Below are positions 17,481 through 27,273 of a stretch of 64,000 nt of DNA, piece by piece. The notes under the pieces were generated by a model. The model was not told where the DNA came from. It searched no databases and was given only the letters and a program-made list of their open reading frames with translations. This stretch comes from Carnobacterium mobile DSM 4848 (GTDB taxonomy: Bacteria; Bacillota; Bacilli; Lactobacillales; Carnobacteriaceae), in contig NZ_JQMR01000001.1 of the NCBI RefSeq assembly GCF_000744825.1, positions 1,597,501 to 1,661,500 of the forward strand, written 5' to 3'. Positions within the stretch are counted from its first letter, which is position 1. The number at the start of each line of letters is the position of its first letter. Both the position numbers and the translations under genes were made by a program.

Positions 17481-17710
17481 AAAGCAACCTCCTTTTTTAA
17501 AGTTCATTACCAATTGCTCCCTTAAATTGTACCAAAATAAAAGTTTATTTTTTGTTGAGGAATATTTTGAACAAACATTAAGGTAAAAAAATTATAAAAA
17601 GGTGCTTAATCCTGCCTAATCACTACCATTGTAGTTTATCTGACATTAGCAATGTTTAATGTTGGATAGGATTTGTAACAAAAGAAAATAAAAAACATAT
17701 CTTAGTATTG

Positions 17711-17738
17711 AAGTGTATAGCGACCCCAAAAAGTTAGG
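17711..17738 (+). repeat. Possible solo terminus of an IS150-group element
   Basis: TGTATAGCGACCCCAAAAAG resembles the inverted-repeat ends of IS150-group IS3 elements (TGTA..GACCCCCAAAAAGTT). No transposase frame or partner end lies nearby. It could be a relic or chance. It does not match the ends of the intact IS at 10.8-12.0 kb. Confidence 0.35.
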
Positions 17739-17744
17739 TTTTTC

Positions 17745-17773
17745 CAGAGTAGAGAAACCTACTCTGTTTTTTT
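17745..17773 (+). terminator. Hairpin terminator beside the IS-end relic
   Basis: CAGAGTAG and CTACTCTG pair around AGAAAC and are followed by a T-run. The rest of 17514-18005 is AT-rich sequence in which I see no gene. Confidence 0.6.
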
Positions 17774-18005
17774 ATTTGTAGCTGCTGACGTAGAAAGCAG
17801 ATATGAAATTGTTTAAAATAGTCTAGCTTGAATTTTGTCAAAAGGTAAAGATTTTTTTTTTTGCTTTTTTCCTCTAAGATCAATTGTTAGAAAAAATTTA
17901 TTTATTAATAATACCAAGAATCTTTGCTACCACAGGTTAAAAAAATATTTTTTTATACGGGACGATCCTTTATTCAGAAGTGGTTAGCTTCATTATAAAA
18001 TCCAC

Positions 18006-18197
18006 CTATTTTTTTCTTCTCCTAATTCTTAGCATTTCAATCACTGCAAGCCCCAGCGCGCTATATAGTCCCGCCCCAATGAAGTCTTTATTTACTATGT
18101 ATTCTATTGAAATACCAATAAAACTAGCAAATAAAGATATTACTATAATATGAGCATAAGGGTATTTTTTTAAAAATTCTTTATAATTATTAAACAT
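18006..18197 (-). CDS. Small two-helix membrane protein, unknown
   Basis: 63 aa. Two predicted helices (about 15-34 and 40-55) are followed by a basic tail RIRRRKK, so both ends should be cytoplasmic. TAGGAG stands upstream of the ATG. Not recognised. Size and shape recall orphan bacteriocin-immunity or accessory membrane peptides. Confidence 0.55.
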   Translation of the reverse strand: MFNNYKEFLKKYPYAHIIVISLFASFIGISIEYIVNKDFIGAGLYSALGLAVIEMLRIRRRKK

Positions 18198-18417
18198 AAT
18201 CTCACTCCTATTTGTCTGCTACTTCCTTTGCCTTGATTTTTTGTATTAATTGTATTGATGAAATAAACCTACTATTCATTTTACATAAATATTGTTATAT
18301 TGTTATTAAGGTTAAACTGACTAAATTCATTATAGTACTAAATAAGGCGCTTAATTAACCAATGGATATTAAAACTAAAAGTTAGCTCGTTATTGCTCAT
18401 CAGGAAGGAGAACTTAA

Positions 18418-18606
18418 TTGTCTAAATTACAGACTGTCATTATCTATAGTATTAGCATTTTTTTGGGTTCAATTCTTTTTGATGCTATTCTAAATCCATT
18501 AATTTCAAATAAAGTACTAAGTTTTATATCTCAAGCTCTCTTTTTTGCTCTTATTATTTTTATCGTACAGAACATTGTAGAAAAAATTTGGAAGAGAAAA
18601 ACATAA
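18418..18606 (+). CDS. Small two-helix membrane protein, unknown, TTG start
   Basis: 62 aa from a TTG start; GGAAGGAG lies seven bases upstream and there is no better start. Two hydrophobic helices (about 6-25 and 33-52) are followed by EKIWKRKT. The plan matches its neighbours at 18006 and 19004, but sequence identity between them is low by eye. Function unknown. Confidence 0.5.
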   Translation: MSKLQTVIIYSISIFLGSILFDAILNPLISNKVLSFISQALFFALIIFIVQNIVEKIWKRKT

Positions 18607-19003
18607 CTACACTGTACCATTATATGCAATAGAAATAAGAAATTTTTAGCAGTAACGGAAATTAAAGCAATAGTATAGAACTGGGCTTCTACCGACTAAA
18701 TGGGGTAGAAGAAACAACTCATTGTTCCATGATCCCTTTTATATTAAAAATGTATAGTATTTGCATTTATGGAGAAAGCTTAATAAGCAGACTTCCAAAC
18801 TATAAAGCTGACAATTGGCTTAAAGTCTATAATCCGAAGAAAGAAGCACGTCTTCTACTTTGTAGACTATTTAGGATCCACTTTTAATCTACGCCGGAGA
18901 AACAAAGCCTAGTAGTGACATAAAGGCTGTAGTTAAGAAGACAATATAAGGTGATGACTTTAGTGTTTCGATGATTGGTATATACTAATTAGGAGAATAA
19001 AAG

Positions 19004-19189
19004 ATGAAATTTAAAGTGTTAGAAAGAATTACAATCTTTACTTTGTTGGCAATTGTATTTTACTGGGCCAATTACACAAAAATTCCAAAAGGATCATTTG
19101 TCTATTTAATAAAAACGTTACCTTTGATACTTTTAGGTATCTATTTAATCGAGCTTGTATTTAGGAAGCTAAACAAAAGAAATAAGTAA
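19004..19189 (+). CDS. Small two-helix membrane protein, unknown
   Basis: 61 aa with helices at about 8-24 and 33-52, followed by RKLNKRNK. TTAGGAG stands ten bases before the ATG. The plan is the same as the neighbouring small membrane genes. The 400 bases before it show no intact gene, only short broken frames. Confidence 0.55.
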   Translation: MKFKVLERITIFTLLAIVFYWANYTKIPKGSFVYLIKTLPLILLGIYLIELVFRKLNKRNK

Positions 19190-19351
19190 TTTTATAGATG
19201 ATACTATAAGCCAATGAGGGACCAACTTACTTATATCAAACGATAGACAAACAGCGGCAGTTTGTATGATAAATTTTTTTTGACATTCCATGTATTCATT
19301 ACGATAATCATAAAAGAAAAAATTATCTATTCAAAAAGGGGCTGTAGAAGC

Positions 19352-19615
19352 ATGCAAAAATTGAAATTAACCCGTTTTAAAGAAGGTTTTTTATACTCCT
19401 TAATTTTTATGACCTTTAATATCATAAAAAATCTAATTTTTAAATTCCAAGAAATAAACAGTCTTTTACATGAAATCAGTCAAAACAAAGAGGTGGCGCT
19501 TCCAATTATTTTTGGTACTATTGTAGTCACCTGGTTAGTCTTAAGTTTACTGATCGGCATAGGCTTAATTCTTTTTGATCTTTTAAAAAAATGGAAGTCA
19601 AACAATCGTTATTAA
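19352..19615 (+). CDS. Small membrane protein, unknown
   Basis: 87 aa. A first helix lies near 11-30, then a polar stretch (KFQEINSLLHEISQNKE) and a strongly hydrophobic second helix near 54-78 (IVVTWLVLSLLIGIGLILF), with a basic end. Start ATG 19352 follows AAAGGGG at about 11 bases. Not recognised. Confidence 0.5.
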   Translation: MQKLKLTRFKEGFLYSLIFMTFNIIKNLIFKFQEINSLLHEISQNKEVALPIIFGTIVVTWLVLSLLIGIGLILFDLLKKWKSNNRY

Positions 19616-19653
19616 CTGGACTTACTTAGATGATTGATTGAGCAATAAAAAAG

Positions 19654-19954
19654 GGTTCTATTATTTTTGGTGTTGGTAAGAAGAATGTATCTATTCTACA
19701 ATCTTGAAATTTTTGGAGGAATAGCGGCTGATTGCAGCCATGTAAAGGATTCTTAAAAAGACGAAGCACTGTGGGCATGCGCCCAAGTGTATCATGTCTG
19801 TAAAACTGCTGAAGCAGCAACAGCCATGACAAGGCTTGAAAGGCTGGAGACAGATAAGGCTCCAGTCGTTCCCATGGCTTCTTGCAAGCAGACGCATAAA
19901 TTCCGGAGGAAATTTTATTATTTAAGCATTACCAACACAATTGGATAAAGAACC
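19654..19954 (+). repeat. Dispersed structured element, copy A (MITE-like)
   Basis: About 300 bp bounded by imperfect inverted ends (GGTTCT..GTGTTGGTAA and TTACCAACAC..AGAACC), with further long-range pairing between the halves. The centre holds two nested hairpins: CACT with GGGC/GCCC and AGTG, then CATGTCT with CTGC/GCAG and AGCCATG. A homologous copy lies inverted at 32001-32247, and the central hairpins recur at 50995-51070. No coding frame is shared by the copies. Confidence 0.8.
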
Positions 19955-19955
19955 T

Positions 19956-19995
19956 AAAAAAGCAACTAACACCATTTGGTGTCAGTTGCTTTTTC
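19956..19995. terminator. Bidirectional terminator next to copy A
   Basis: AAAAAGCAACT plus ACACC pairs with GGTGT plus AGTTGCTTTTT around ATTT, with one-base bulges. It can serve the small plus-strand genes and the minus-strand mfd-rqcP unit. Confidence 0.75.
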
Positions 19996-20117
19996 TGGCT
20001 TCTATTATTTTTGATATCGAAAAGTGAAATACCTTTATTTCCCTCTCTAGAGATACCAACACGATAAAGAGCCTTTGAAAAATGCTCTTTTGGGTTTAAT
20101 CGAAAATTTAGTAATGT

Positions 20118-20387
20118 TTAAAAAGCGCCGTTTGTTTTGGTTTCTTCTTTAATGATGCTGTACATTTCTTTGGTTTCTTCTTTTTTCGTTGATTCAACAA
20201 TTTTTTCAATTTTTACGATTAAAGTTTTATTGCCAAAATTGATGGTCAATTCATCGCCGACTTTTACATCGGAAGAAGATTTAGCCGTGATGCCGTTGAT
20301 TTGGATCCGGCCTTTATCTGCTACTTCTTTAGCGATCGTTCTCCGTTTGATAATTCTGGATATCTTCAAAAATTTATCTAATCTCAT
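20118..20387 (-). CDS. rqcP: S4-domain RNA-binding protein RqcP (YabO)
   Basis: At 89 aa, with the S4 domain in the first 60 residues ([20 protein letters not shown], then [20 protein letters not shown]). RqcP works with RqcH on stalled 50S subunits in ribosome quality control, adding alanine tails. ATG 20387 overlaps the mazG stop by four bases (ATGA) and has GAGGG upstream. It is the last gene of flippase-mazG-rqcP, as in Bacillus yabM-yabN-yabO. Confidence 0.9.
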   Translation of the reverse strand: MRLDKFLKISRIIKRRTIAKEVADKGRIQINGITAKSSSDVKVGDELTINFGNKTLIVKIEKIVESTKKEETKEMYSIIKEETKTNGAF

Positions 20388-21439
20388 TCCAATTCCCTCT
20401 TTTCTTCTAATTTGATTTTTTGCCATAAAGCATCGACTTCTTCAGCTGTTGTGGCTTCAATACCGTCAAATACATGCGGGTGACGTCTCCGTAATTTTTT
20501 GTTGAGCGTTTCGACGACTTCTTCTAAAGAAAAATAACCGGAACGTTCTCCCAGATTCGTATGGTAAAGGACTTGCATCAAAATATCGCCTAACTCCTCT
20601 ACCATATTTTCGCTATCTTCTTTTTCTACCGCTTCGATAAATTCATCCGTTTCTTCTTTTAGATACGGCAGCAAACTTTCATGTGTTTGTGCTTTGATCC
20701 AAACATCACCATCTTCGCCCGTAATCGTATCGATATAGTATTGAAGCGTTTGGAATGATTTTGTCCGGTCATCCTGTGCTAAAGGCGGTACATATAAAGA
20801 AGTCAAATTGTGAACGCCTTGCATCCGATCTATTTCGAACAGTGGTAGCCATTCGACTTTTTCGGCTTGGCTTCCGGCTGCATGAACGAGTGCAACCAAG
20901 TGTTCATCAGGGTACTTTTCCATTAATGTCAATTTCACTTCGCTGGCAATGTATTCATTAAAGACTTGCATGATAATCACGTGCTGACCTAATTCTATTT
21001 CATCTTGTTTCAAGTCTAGGGCATCTAATAATTGAAACCCTTCTACCGGATCGATTCGGACAGCTTGGAACAAATCATCTAAAAAGCTTTTTCCGCCTTT
21101 GATCTCCACTTCGATTCCCTGCTTGTCTTCCAACAATAGCTGAACCGTTTTTTCAGCTACCATGGGATGCCCAGGAACGGCATAAATGATGTCTTGCTTT
21201 TCAGCAGCAGCGATTAGTTGTGCTACAATTTTATCATAAACTCCTTCAAACTGCTCATTTGCTTCATACACCGCATCAAAAGAATCGAATTCAAGACCTT
21301 CTTTTTCTAAAGTTTCCACTACTGGATGCAATTTGGTTCGCAAGAAAATGGGCTGCCCATCTTTTAATAAATGATAGACTCCCATCGGCAGCTGTGCCAT
21401 ATCTCCAGGTCCTAATCCAACTACACTAATTTTTCCCAT
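20384..21439 (-). CDS. mazG: Tetrapyrrole-methylase-like/MazG fusion (YabN type)
   Basis: At 351 aa, the N-terminal 220 residues are a tetrapyrrole-methylase-like fold ([11 protein letters not shown], then [17 protein letters not shown]). The remainder is a MazG nucleoside triphosphate pyrophosphohydrolase domain with the metal-binding run [11 protein letters not shown] and [11 protein letters not shown]. Many YabN proteins are about 480 aa with a longer MazG part, so this one has a single short MazG unit. MazG domains remove unwanted NTPs. It starts ten bases after the flippase stop. Confidence 0.85.
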   Translation of the reverse strand: MGKISVVGLGPGDMAQLPMGVYHLLKDGQPIFLRTKLHPVVETLEKEGLEFDSFDAVYEANEQFEGVYDKIVAQLIAAAEKQDIIYAVPGHPMVAEKTVQLLLEDKQGIEVEIKGGKSFLDDLFQAVRIDPVEGFQLLDALDLKQDEIELGQHVIIMQVFNEYIASEVKLTLMEKYPDEHLVALVHAAGSQAEKVEWLPLFEIDRMQGVHNLTSLYVPPLAQDDRTKSFQTLQYYIDTITGEDGDVWIKAQTHESLLPYLKEETDEFIEAVEKEDSENMVEELGDILMQVLYHTNLGERSGYFSLEEVVETLNKKLRRRHPHVFDGIEATTAEEVDALWQKIKLEEKRELE

Positions 21440-21449
21440 TTTATTTCAC

Positions 21450-23036
21450 CTACTTTCGTAAAATTCTTTTGCCAAATGGAAGTGTTAACCATTCACGCAC
21501 CGTTAATACTTTCCATTTTAATAAGCTATACACAAAAACAATCACGCCGATCAGTATTCCGATCAAGGCTATTCCAAATGAAGCTAATCGATTTCCACTA
21601 TTCAAGACCAGCATTTCTGCCAACCAAGTCACGACCCAGACACTGATTGCCATAAGACCGCTGCTGAAAATCAGTTTTAATCCAAAGCTCTTTTTTCTAA
21701 CACTTTGTTGAAGCTCAGCAGGCAACCCTAACCAGATAATGAATAAAATAACCATTAAAGCAAGGACTGTTGCGATACTGGCTCCCATTGTTCCCATTCG
21801 TTCGACCAGCAAATGATTGGCCAGCCACTTAGTCAGCATCCCGCTAAGCAATGCACCTAGGGTCAGGTAGTGCTGATTGCGACTTTGCAAAATAGCGTTA
21901 TAGGCTCCAATTAAAGAAGCTAAGAGAACGGCTGCGGTATAAACATTTAAGACACCTGTTCCAGAGCGATCTCCAAATAATACCTGATTAAGGTACGGCA
22001 TTAAAACAATCAATCCCGCTGTAGCAGCTAATGCAAAAGTCAATGTAATGCGGATCAATGAATCCGCAGCCCGCAGAAATTCTATTTCTTTTTTTCGAGA
22101 AAACGAGCGACTCAATACGGGCACTAAAGAAGTTGAAAAAGCTGTTGCCACTACCATCCCCAATTGAACTAACGGCTGCCCGCGGTCATAAATCCCTTTA
22201 ACATTTTTGGCCATTTCTGGTAAAAATCCAGCTTGAATCAACCCTTTATATAAAGTGAAAGAATCCATTAATTGCAATAAAATCAGCATCGCACTCAATA
22301 CACAAATCGCGAGCCCTTCTGTCATCAACCGTTTCGTTAATGTGCTGAACTGAATAGGAACTTGTTGAACATCATTCGTATTTAACGGCAGATCTGATTG
22401 GGATGTCTTTTTGAAAAAAGCGATTCCTAAGACCAGTGTAGCTGCTAAACCAGCGATCCAGGAACTGCTCATCGCTGCTGCTCCCATTTGGTAATCTGTC
22501 CATTGCGAAGTAGTGTAGATATAAGCAGCTGTTAAAATAATCGCTACGCGGACGACTTGCTCAACGACTTGTGAAACAGCAGTAGGCAGCATTCGAAATG
22601 TTCCTTGAAAATAACCGCGTCCTGTTGCTAATATAGGGACCAACAAAAACAACCAAGAAACGGACTGAATAATGGGGACCAACTGCTTATCGCCCATTCT
22701 GTCAGCCAGGAATGGTGCCCCGAAATAACACAATGAGAACAACCCAATCGAAAAAAGACTGAGCAGGAAAAAAGTTTTTTTGACCAAGTCTCTTTGCTGT
22801 TTTTTATTTTTTGTTTCTGCCACTAATTTAGATAAAAAGACTGGAAAACCACTTAACGCAATGGTCATGCCGATTCCATAAATCGGATAAACTTGTTGAT
22901 AAACGTAAAAGCCGGTATTGCCTACCATATTTTGAAAAGGTACCCGGTAAACAGCGCTCAAAATCTTCGCAATCAACGCTGCTAGAGAAAGAAGCACGGC
23001 TCCATTCATCGTTTTTTTCATTTGTTGATTGCTCAC
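21450..23036 (-). CDS. Multidrug/oligosaccharidyl-lipid/polysaccharide (MOP) flippase, YabM/SpoVB-like
   Basis: This integral membrane protein of 528 aa with about 14 helices begins QQMKKTMNGAVLLSLAALIAK. It belongs to the polysaccharide biosynthesis/MATE-like superfamily that flips lipid-linked sugars; the lipid II role of relatives is possible but not shown. The GTG at 23036 is preceded by GAGGA at good spacing; an ATG 15 bases inside is the alternative. It lies 55 bases after mfd and ten before mazG. Confidence 0.85.
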   Translation of the reverse strand: MSNQQMKKTMNGAVLLSLAALIAKILSAVYRVPFQNMVGNTGFYVYQQVYPIYGIGMTIALSGFPVFLSKLVAETKNKKQQRDLVKKTFFLLSLFSIGLFSLCYFGAPFLADRMGDKQLVPIIQSVSWLFLLVPILATGRGYFQGTFRMLPTAVSQVVEQVVRVAIILTAAYIYTTSQWTDYQMGAAAMSSSWIAGLAATLVLGIAFFKKTSQSDLPLNTNDVQQVPIQFSTLTKRLMTEGLAICVLSAMLILLQLMDSFTLYKGLIQAGFLPEMAKNVKGIYDRGQPLVQLGMVVATAFSTSLVPVLSRSFSRKKEIEFLRAADSLIRITLTFALAATAGLIVLMPYLNQVLFGDRSGTGVLNVYTAAVLLASLIGAYNAILQSRNQHYLTLGALLSGMLTKWLANHLLVERMGTMGASIATVLALMVILFIIWLGLPAELQQSVRKKSFGLKLIFSSGLMAISVWVVTWLAEMLVLNSGNRLASFGIALIGILIGVIVFVYSLLKWKVLTVREWLTLPFGKRILRK

Positions 23037-23091
23037 ATAACAGTCCTCGCCTTCCAAAGAATAAAGTGTCTGATCCCTCTATTCATTAAAC

Positions 23092-26000
23092 TTAGTTGGT
23101 TGCTTTCTCTTTACGATAAGTTGCAATCACTTTAGCAAACTTCTGCAAATAGTCCAGCCACTGGTAAGTAGGTGCTGTACCGATTTGTATTGTCACAACA
23201 AATCGCTCCTTTTTAACCGTCATATTTGCTTTCAACGGCACTTCACTGAGCGCTCTAAAAATCTCTTCTGCTGGCAGTGAACGAGAACCTGATTCAGAAA
23301 AAGTCAACTCTACTTCTTGATCTGTACGCTTGATGGTTTCGATCAACGCTTGTTCACTATATAATTTAATCAAGCCAATCAATAATAAATCAGCTACTTC
23401 ATCATCGTATTCGCCAAACCGGTCGATCATTTCATCTTGAAGCTGAACATACGCTTCTTCATCTCGTAATTCACGAATGCGTTTATAGATTTCGATTTTT
23501 TGCCGTTCATCTTCGATATAGGTGCCGGGCAAATAAGCATTGATAGCTAAATCGATTTCGACTTGTGTTTTTTCTTCTTTTGTTTCCAGTCCGCGTTTAC
23601 GTGCGACGGCTTCACTCAGCATTTCCGAATACAAGTCGAATCCGACTGAATCAATAAACCCATGTTGTTGTGCGCCCAATAAATTACCTGCTCCGCGGAT
23701 CGATAAATCGCGCATGGCAATTTTAAAGCCCGAACCTAATTCGGTAAAGTCTTTGATGGCTTGAAGCCGTTTTTCACTGACTTCATTCAGCACTTTATCG
23801 GCTTGGTACAAGAAATAAGCATAAGCTACACGGTTGCTCCGTCCCACACGTCCTCGTAATTGATACAATTGAGATAATCCCATATGGTCAGCATTTTCAA
23901 CAAATAAGGTATTTACATTTGGGATGTCCACTCCTGTTTCAATAATCGTAGTGGTCACTAAAAGATCGAATTCGCCTTCGACAAATTGAAAAAGTACGTT
24001 CTCTAATTGGCTTTCAGACATTTGTCCATGAGCATAACCGATCCGGGCTTCTGGTATCAACTGCTGTAGTTCATCTACTTTTTTCTCAATCGTCGCTACA
24101 CGGTTATATAAATAAAAAGCTTGTCCGCCGCGAGCGATTTCTCTTTCGACAGCTTCTCGGATTGCTCCCGGATTTTGTTCCATGACATAGGTTTGCACTG
24201 GGTAACGGTTAGCCGGTGGAGTTTCAATCACTGATAAATCGCGTACTCCTAGCATAGACATATGCAGTGTTCTCGGAATAGGCGTGGCTGTTAAGGTCAA
24301 TACATCTACTTGAGCTTTTAATTGTTTTAATTTTTCTTTGTGTTTCACTCCAAAACGTTGTTCTTCATCTACGATCAGCAGCCCCAAGTCTTGGAATTCA
24401 ATATCTTTGGATAAAATCCGGTGCGTGCCGATCACAATATCAACTTGTCCTTTTTTGATGCCGTCAATCGTTTCAGTTTGTTGTTTTTTTGTTCTAAAGC
24501 GACTCAATAACCCGATTTCCACTGGAAAATCAGCAAACCGCTGTTTGAGTGTTTCATAGTGCTGTTGTGCCAAAATCGTAGTCGGCACTAAAAAGGCTGC
24601 TTGTTTTCCTTCTTGAACCGCTTTGAATATAGCTCGCATGGCTACCTCTGTTTTCCCGTAACCGACGTCTCCAACTAATAGACGGTCCATCGGCTTTTTG
24701 CCTTCCATATCGTGTTTGATTTCTGCTGCACTTCTTAGCTGATCATCAGTTTCCGTATAAGGAAAGGCGTTTTCAAATTCTTCTTGGTATTCATTATCCG
24801 GTGAATAAGAATAGCCTACTTCTTGTTCACGTGCTGCATACAATTCAATTAAGTCATCCGCAATGTCTTCAATTTTGCTGGCTACTTTTTTCTTGGTTTT
24901 AGCCCACTCTGTACCGCCTAATTTATTTATTTTAGGGGTTTTGGCTTCTGAGGAAACATATTTTTGCAGCAAGTTTAATTGTGTCACCGGGATAAACAGC
25001 TTGGCATCGTCTTTGTAGATGATCGACATGTAATCTTGGTGAATGCCATTGATCGTCAGGGTTTCCATCCCCGTGTATTTCCCAATTCCGTGATTCACAT
25101 GAACAACAAAGTCTCCTGGATTCAACTCACTGTAACTTTTCAGCCGCTCTGCGTTGGTAAGTGTTTGACGTCTAGCCGTTTTTTTAGTGACCTTATTGAA
25201 TAGTTCATGTTCCGTCAATAAAACCAGTTTATCGGTAGGCAGTTCAAACCCATTTTGAATAGATCCTTTCAAAATTTGCACTTTTTCTAATTCAATGCGA
25301 TCCGGCTTAACGACTTTGCTGGAAATCTCAAAATCTTTAAATATTTGGTGAACTTTATCGGCCCGTTCTTCATTCGGCACCATCACAATTACCGTATTTT
25401 GACGTTTGACCCAACGATCCATTTCTGTTTTCAATAATGGCATTTGGCCAAAGAACTGCTGCATATTGCGGTACTGGAAGGGATGAATGTGTGAGAAACG
25501 CAAATTCCCCATCCCTTTTTGAAATAAAGAAAAGTATAAAATATCTTGACTTACGCTTTTCATTTTACTGCGGAAATCATTTGAAAAAGCTTGTTTTTGT
25601 AAAATACGCCGTTCTGCTAACTTTTCAGTTACCCATTCAGCTTCTTCTTCCGATAAGCGTCGTTCCGTTTCCATGATTCGAGGATATTCATCTAAGATAA
25701 CCACACTTTTTTTGCTGATGTAGTCTAGTAAACTTGTTTTTTCGGGATAAATAAAATCCGTAAACATTGCTAGTTCATCTATCGGCTCGCCTTTATCAAA
25801 AGCATCCATGATAGGTGTTATATAACGTGTAAAGGTTTGTCTTTCGCCAGCGTCCAACAGCAAATCGGCATTGCGTTCTACTGCTTTTGTAAATTGAGGA
25901 GCAGCCTTCTGCAACAAATCATGCGGATACAGTGTATCGATCGCCGGCAAAATAGTTACGGATGTTATATTTTCAATCGAACGCTGATTATCTGCATCAA

Positions 26001-26616
26001 AATAACGCAAAGAATCTATTTCTGTATCGAATAAGTCAATACGGATAGGGTGTTCTTCCGTTAACGGATAAATATCAATAATCCCGCCACGAATACTAAA
26101 TTCTCCCGGGCTGCCTACCAATTGTTGTCGAATATAACCCATATCTACTAATTTATGTGCAACATGAGTCGGATCCAACTCTCCGCCTTGCTTCATTTCA
26201 AACCGGGCATCTTCCCAAATGGCTTTTGGCGGCAATAATTTTCGGACACCAGCTAAGGGAACGATCACTACTCCTGGTTCTCCAGAAAGCAGGAAATCCA
26301 AAGCGGCTACCCGATCTGTCCGTGCTTCAGGCGAAGCGATCGCCATTTCTGCATACAGCATTTCTTCGACCGGAAATAAATGCAGCTTTTCTTCAGCAAT
26401 AAAATCAGAAAAATCTTCCATCAGTTGTTGAGCATGGAATAAATTATGCGTCACCAAAAGAATTGGCCGCTTTTTCTTTTCTAAAATCGTACTGATGATC
26501 AATGTTCTAGCTGAACCCGCAAGGCCTGTTATCAATTGTGTCCGCTGTTCACCAATCGTATCTAATAATGCTTTCACATCAGGTGAATTAGCTAATATTT
26601 TTTTAATATCTGCCAC
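23092..26616 (-). CDS. mfd: Transcription-repair coupling factor
   Basis: Mfd is a 1,174-aa DNA translocase that removes RNA polymerase stalled at lesions and recruits UvrA. Domains in order: UvrB-like N-terminus, RNA-polymerase-interacting CarD-like domain (PGDFVVHVNHGIGKY), helicase with Walker A GDVGYGKTEVAM and DEEQRFG box, helicase C with QLRGRVGRS, and a C-terminal TRCF domain. Start is GTG 26616 with AAAGGAG upstream. The length is normal. It lies between pth and the flippase as in Bacillus. Confidence 0.97.
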   Translation of the reverse strand: MADIKKILANSPDVKALLDTIGEQRTQLITGLAGSARTLIISTILEKKKRPILLVTHNLFHAQQLMEDFSDFIAEEKLHLFPVEEMLYAEMAIASPEARTDRVAALDFLLSGEPGVVIVPLAGVRKLLPPKAIWEDARFEMKQGGELDPTHVAHKLVDMGYIRQQLVGSPGEFSIRGGIIDIYPLTEEHPIRIDLFDTEIDSLRYFDADNQRSIENITSVTILPAIDTLYPHDLLQKAAPQFTKAVERNADLLLDAGERQTFTRYITPIMDAFDKGEPIDELAMFTDFIYPEKTSLLDYISKKSVVILDEYPRIMETERRLSEEEAEWVTEKLAERRILQKQAFSNDFRSKMKSVSQDILYFSLFQKGMGNLRFSHIHPFQYRNMQQFFGQMPLLKTEMDRWVKRQNTVIVMVPNEERADKVHQIFKDFEISSKVVKPDRIELEKVQILKGSIQNGFELPTDKLVLLTEHELFNKVTKKTARRQTLTNAERLKSYSELNPGDFVVHVNHGIGKYTGMETLTINGIHQDYMSIIYKDDAKLFIPVTQLNLLQKYVSSEAKTPKINKLGGTEWAKTKKKVASKIEDIADDLIELYAAREQEVGYSYSPDNEYQEEFENAFPYTETDDQLRSAAEIKHDMEGKKPMDRLLVGDVGYGKTEVAMRAIFKAVQEGKQAAFLVPTTILAQQHYETLKQRFADFPVEIGLLSRFRTKKQQTETIDGIKKGQVDIVIGTHRILSKDIEFQDLGLLIVDEEQRFGVKHKEKLKQLKAQVDVLTLTATPIPRTLHMSMLGVRDLSVIETPPANRYPVQTYVMEQNPGAIREAVEREIARGGQAFYLYNRVATIEKKVDELQQLIPEARIGYAHGQMSESQLENVLFQFVEGEFDLLVTTTIIETGVDIPNVNTLFVENADHMGLSQLYQLRGRVGRSNRVAYAYFLYQADKVLNEVSEKRLQAIKDFTELGSGFKIAMRDLSIRGAGNLLGAQQHGFIDSVGFDLYSEMLSEAVARKRGLETKEEKTQVEIDLAINAYLPGTYIEDERQKIEIYKRIRELRDEEAYVQLQDEMIDRFGEYDDEVADLLLIGLIKLYSEQALIETIKRTDQEVELTFSESGSRSLPAEEIFRALSEVPLKANMTVKKERFVVTIQIGTAPTYQWLDYLQKFAKVIATYRKEKATN

Positions 26617-26663
26617 TTTCTGGTCTCCTTTATCCTTTTTAGGTTATTCTTTTTTAAAACGGT

Positions 26664-26695
26664 AAAGAAGCTCAGTGATTCTTACTGGGCTTCCT
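26664..26695 (-). terminator. Hairpin between pth and mfd
   Basis: GAAGC plus CAGT pairs with ACTG plus GCTTC; the downstream T-run is weak on the minus strand, so read-through into mfd is likely. Confidence 0.45.
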
Positions 26696-26706
26696 TTTCA
26701 ATTATT

Positions 26707-27273
26707 TTATTTTTTATTGTATTGGTTCATCGTATCTAAAAATGTATGTCCAGCGATCCAATAATCCAACGCAGCTGCACTATCTTTGACCGCAAACAAC
26801 ATATCTTCATGCTGTTCTTTTGGGAAACTGCTTAACACATGGTTAACCACTGTCTGGTTAGGATACGGCCGATCGATGCCAATCCGAATCCGGTTGAAAT
26901 TCGATGTGCCGATATGCTGGATCAAACTTTTGATTCCATTATGTCCGCCGGCACTTCCTTTTTGTCGCAGCCTGATTTTTCCAGTCGGTAAATCTAAATC
27001 ATCGTAAACAACGACCAGATCTTCTATCGCCACATTAAAGTAATCCATTAACGGCCTGACTGCACGACCAGAATCATTCATAAATGTTTGCGGTTTAACC
27101 AGTAACACTTTTTCAGTTCCAATAAAAGCTTCTGTGTACACAGCTTCAAACTTTGTTTTATTAAACGCTAGGTTTTTTTGAACGGCATATTCATCTAAGA
27201 CAATAAAGCCGATATTGTGTTTTGTATTTGCATATTTTGCTCCGGGATTACCCAAGCCTACTATCATTTTCAT
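26707..27273 (-). CDS. pth: Peptidyl-tRNA hydrolase
   Basis: Pth cleaves peptidyl-tRNA released by stalled ribosomes. The family start MIVGLGNPG is followed by the catalytic histidine in TKHNIGF, then LLVKPQTFMNDSG and the DDLDLPTGKIRLRQKGSAGGHNG block. It is 188 aa from ATG 27273, chosen because GGAG stands nine bases upstream; an ATG five codons earlier overlaps that site. It precedes mfd as in Bacillus. It is divergent from ldh. Confidence 0.96.
   Translation of the reverse strand: MKMIVGLGNPGAKYANTKHNIGFIVLDEYAVQKNLAFNKTKFEAVYTEAFIGTEKVLLVKPQTFMNDSGRAVRPLMDYFNVAIEDLVVVYDDLDLPTGKIRLRQKGSAGGHNGIKSLIQHIGTSNFNRIRIGIDRPYPNQTVVNHVLSSFPKEQHEDMLFAVKDSAAALDYWIAGHTFLDTMNQYNKK

Noticed and set aside
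19626-19897. Two minus-strand 68-codon frames inside element A, and a plus-strand frame in copy B
   Set aside because: They have no ribosome sites, overlap one another and are not the same frame in the two copies; the sequence is better explained as a non-coding repeat.
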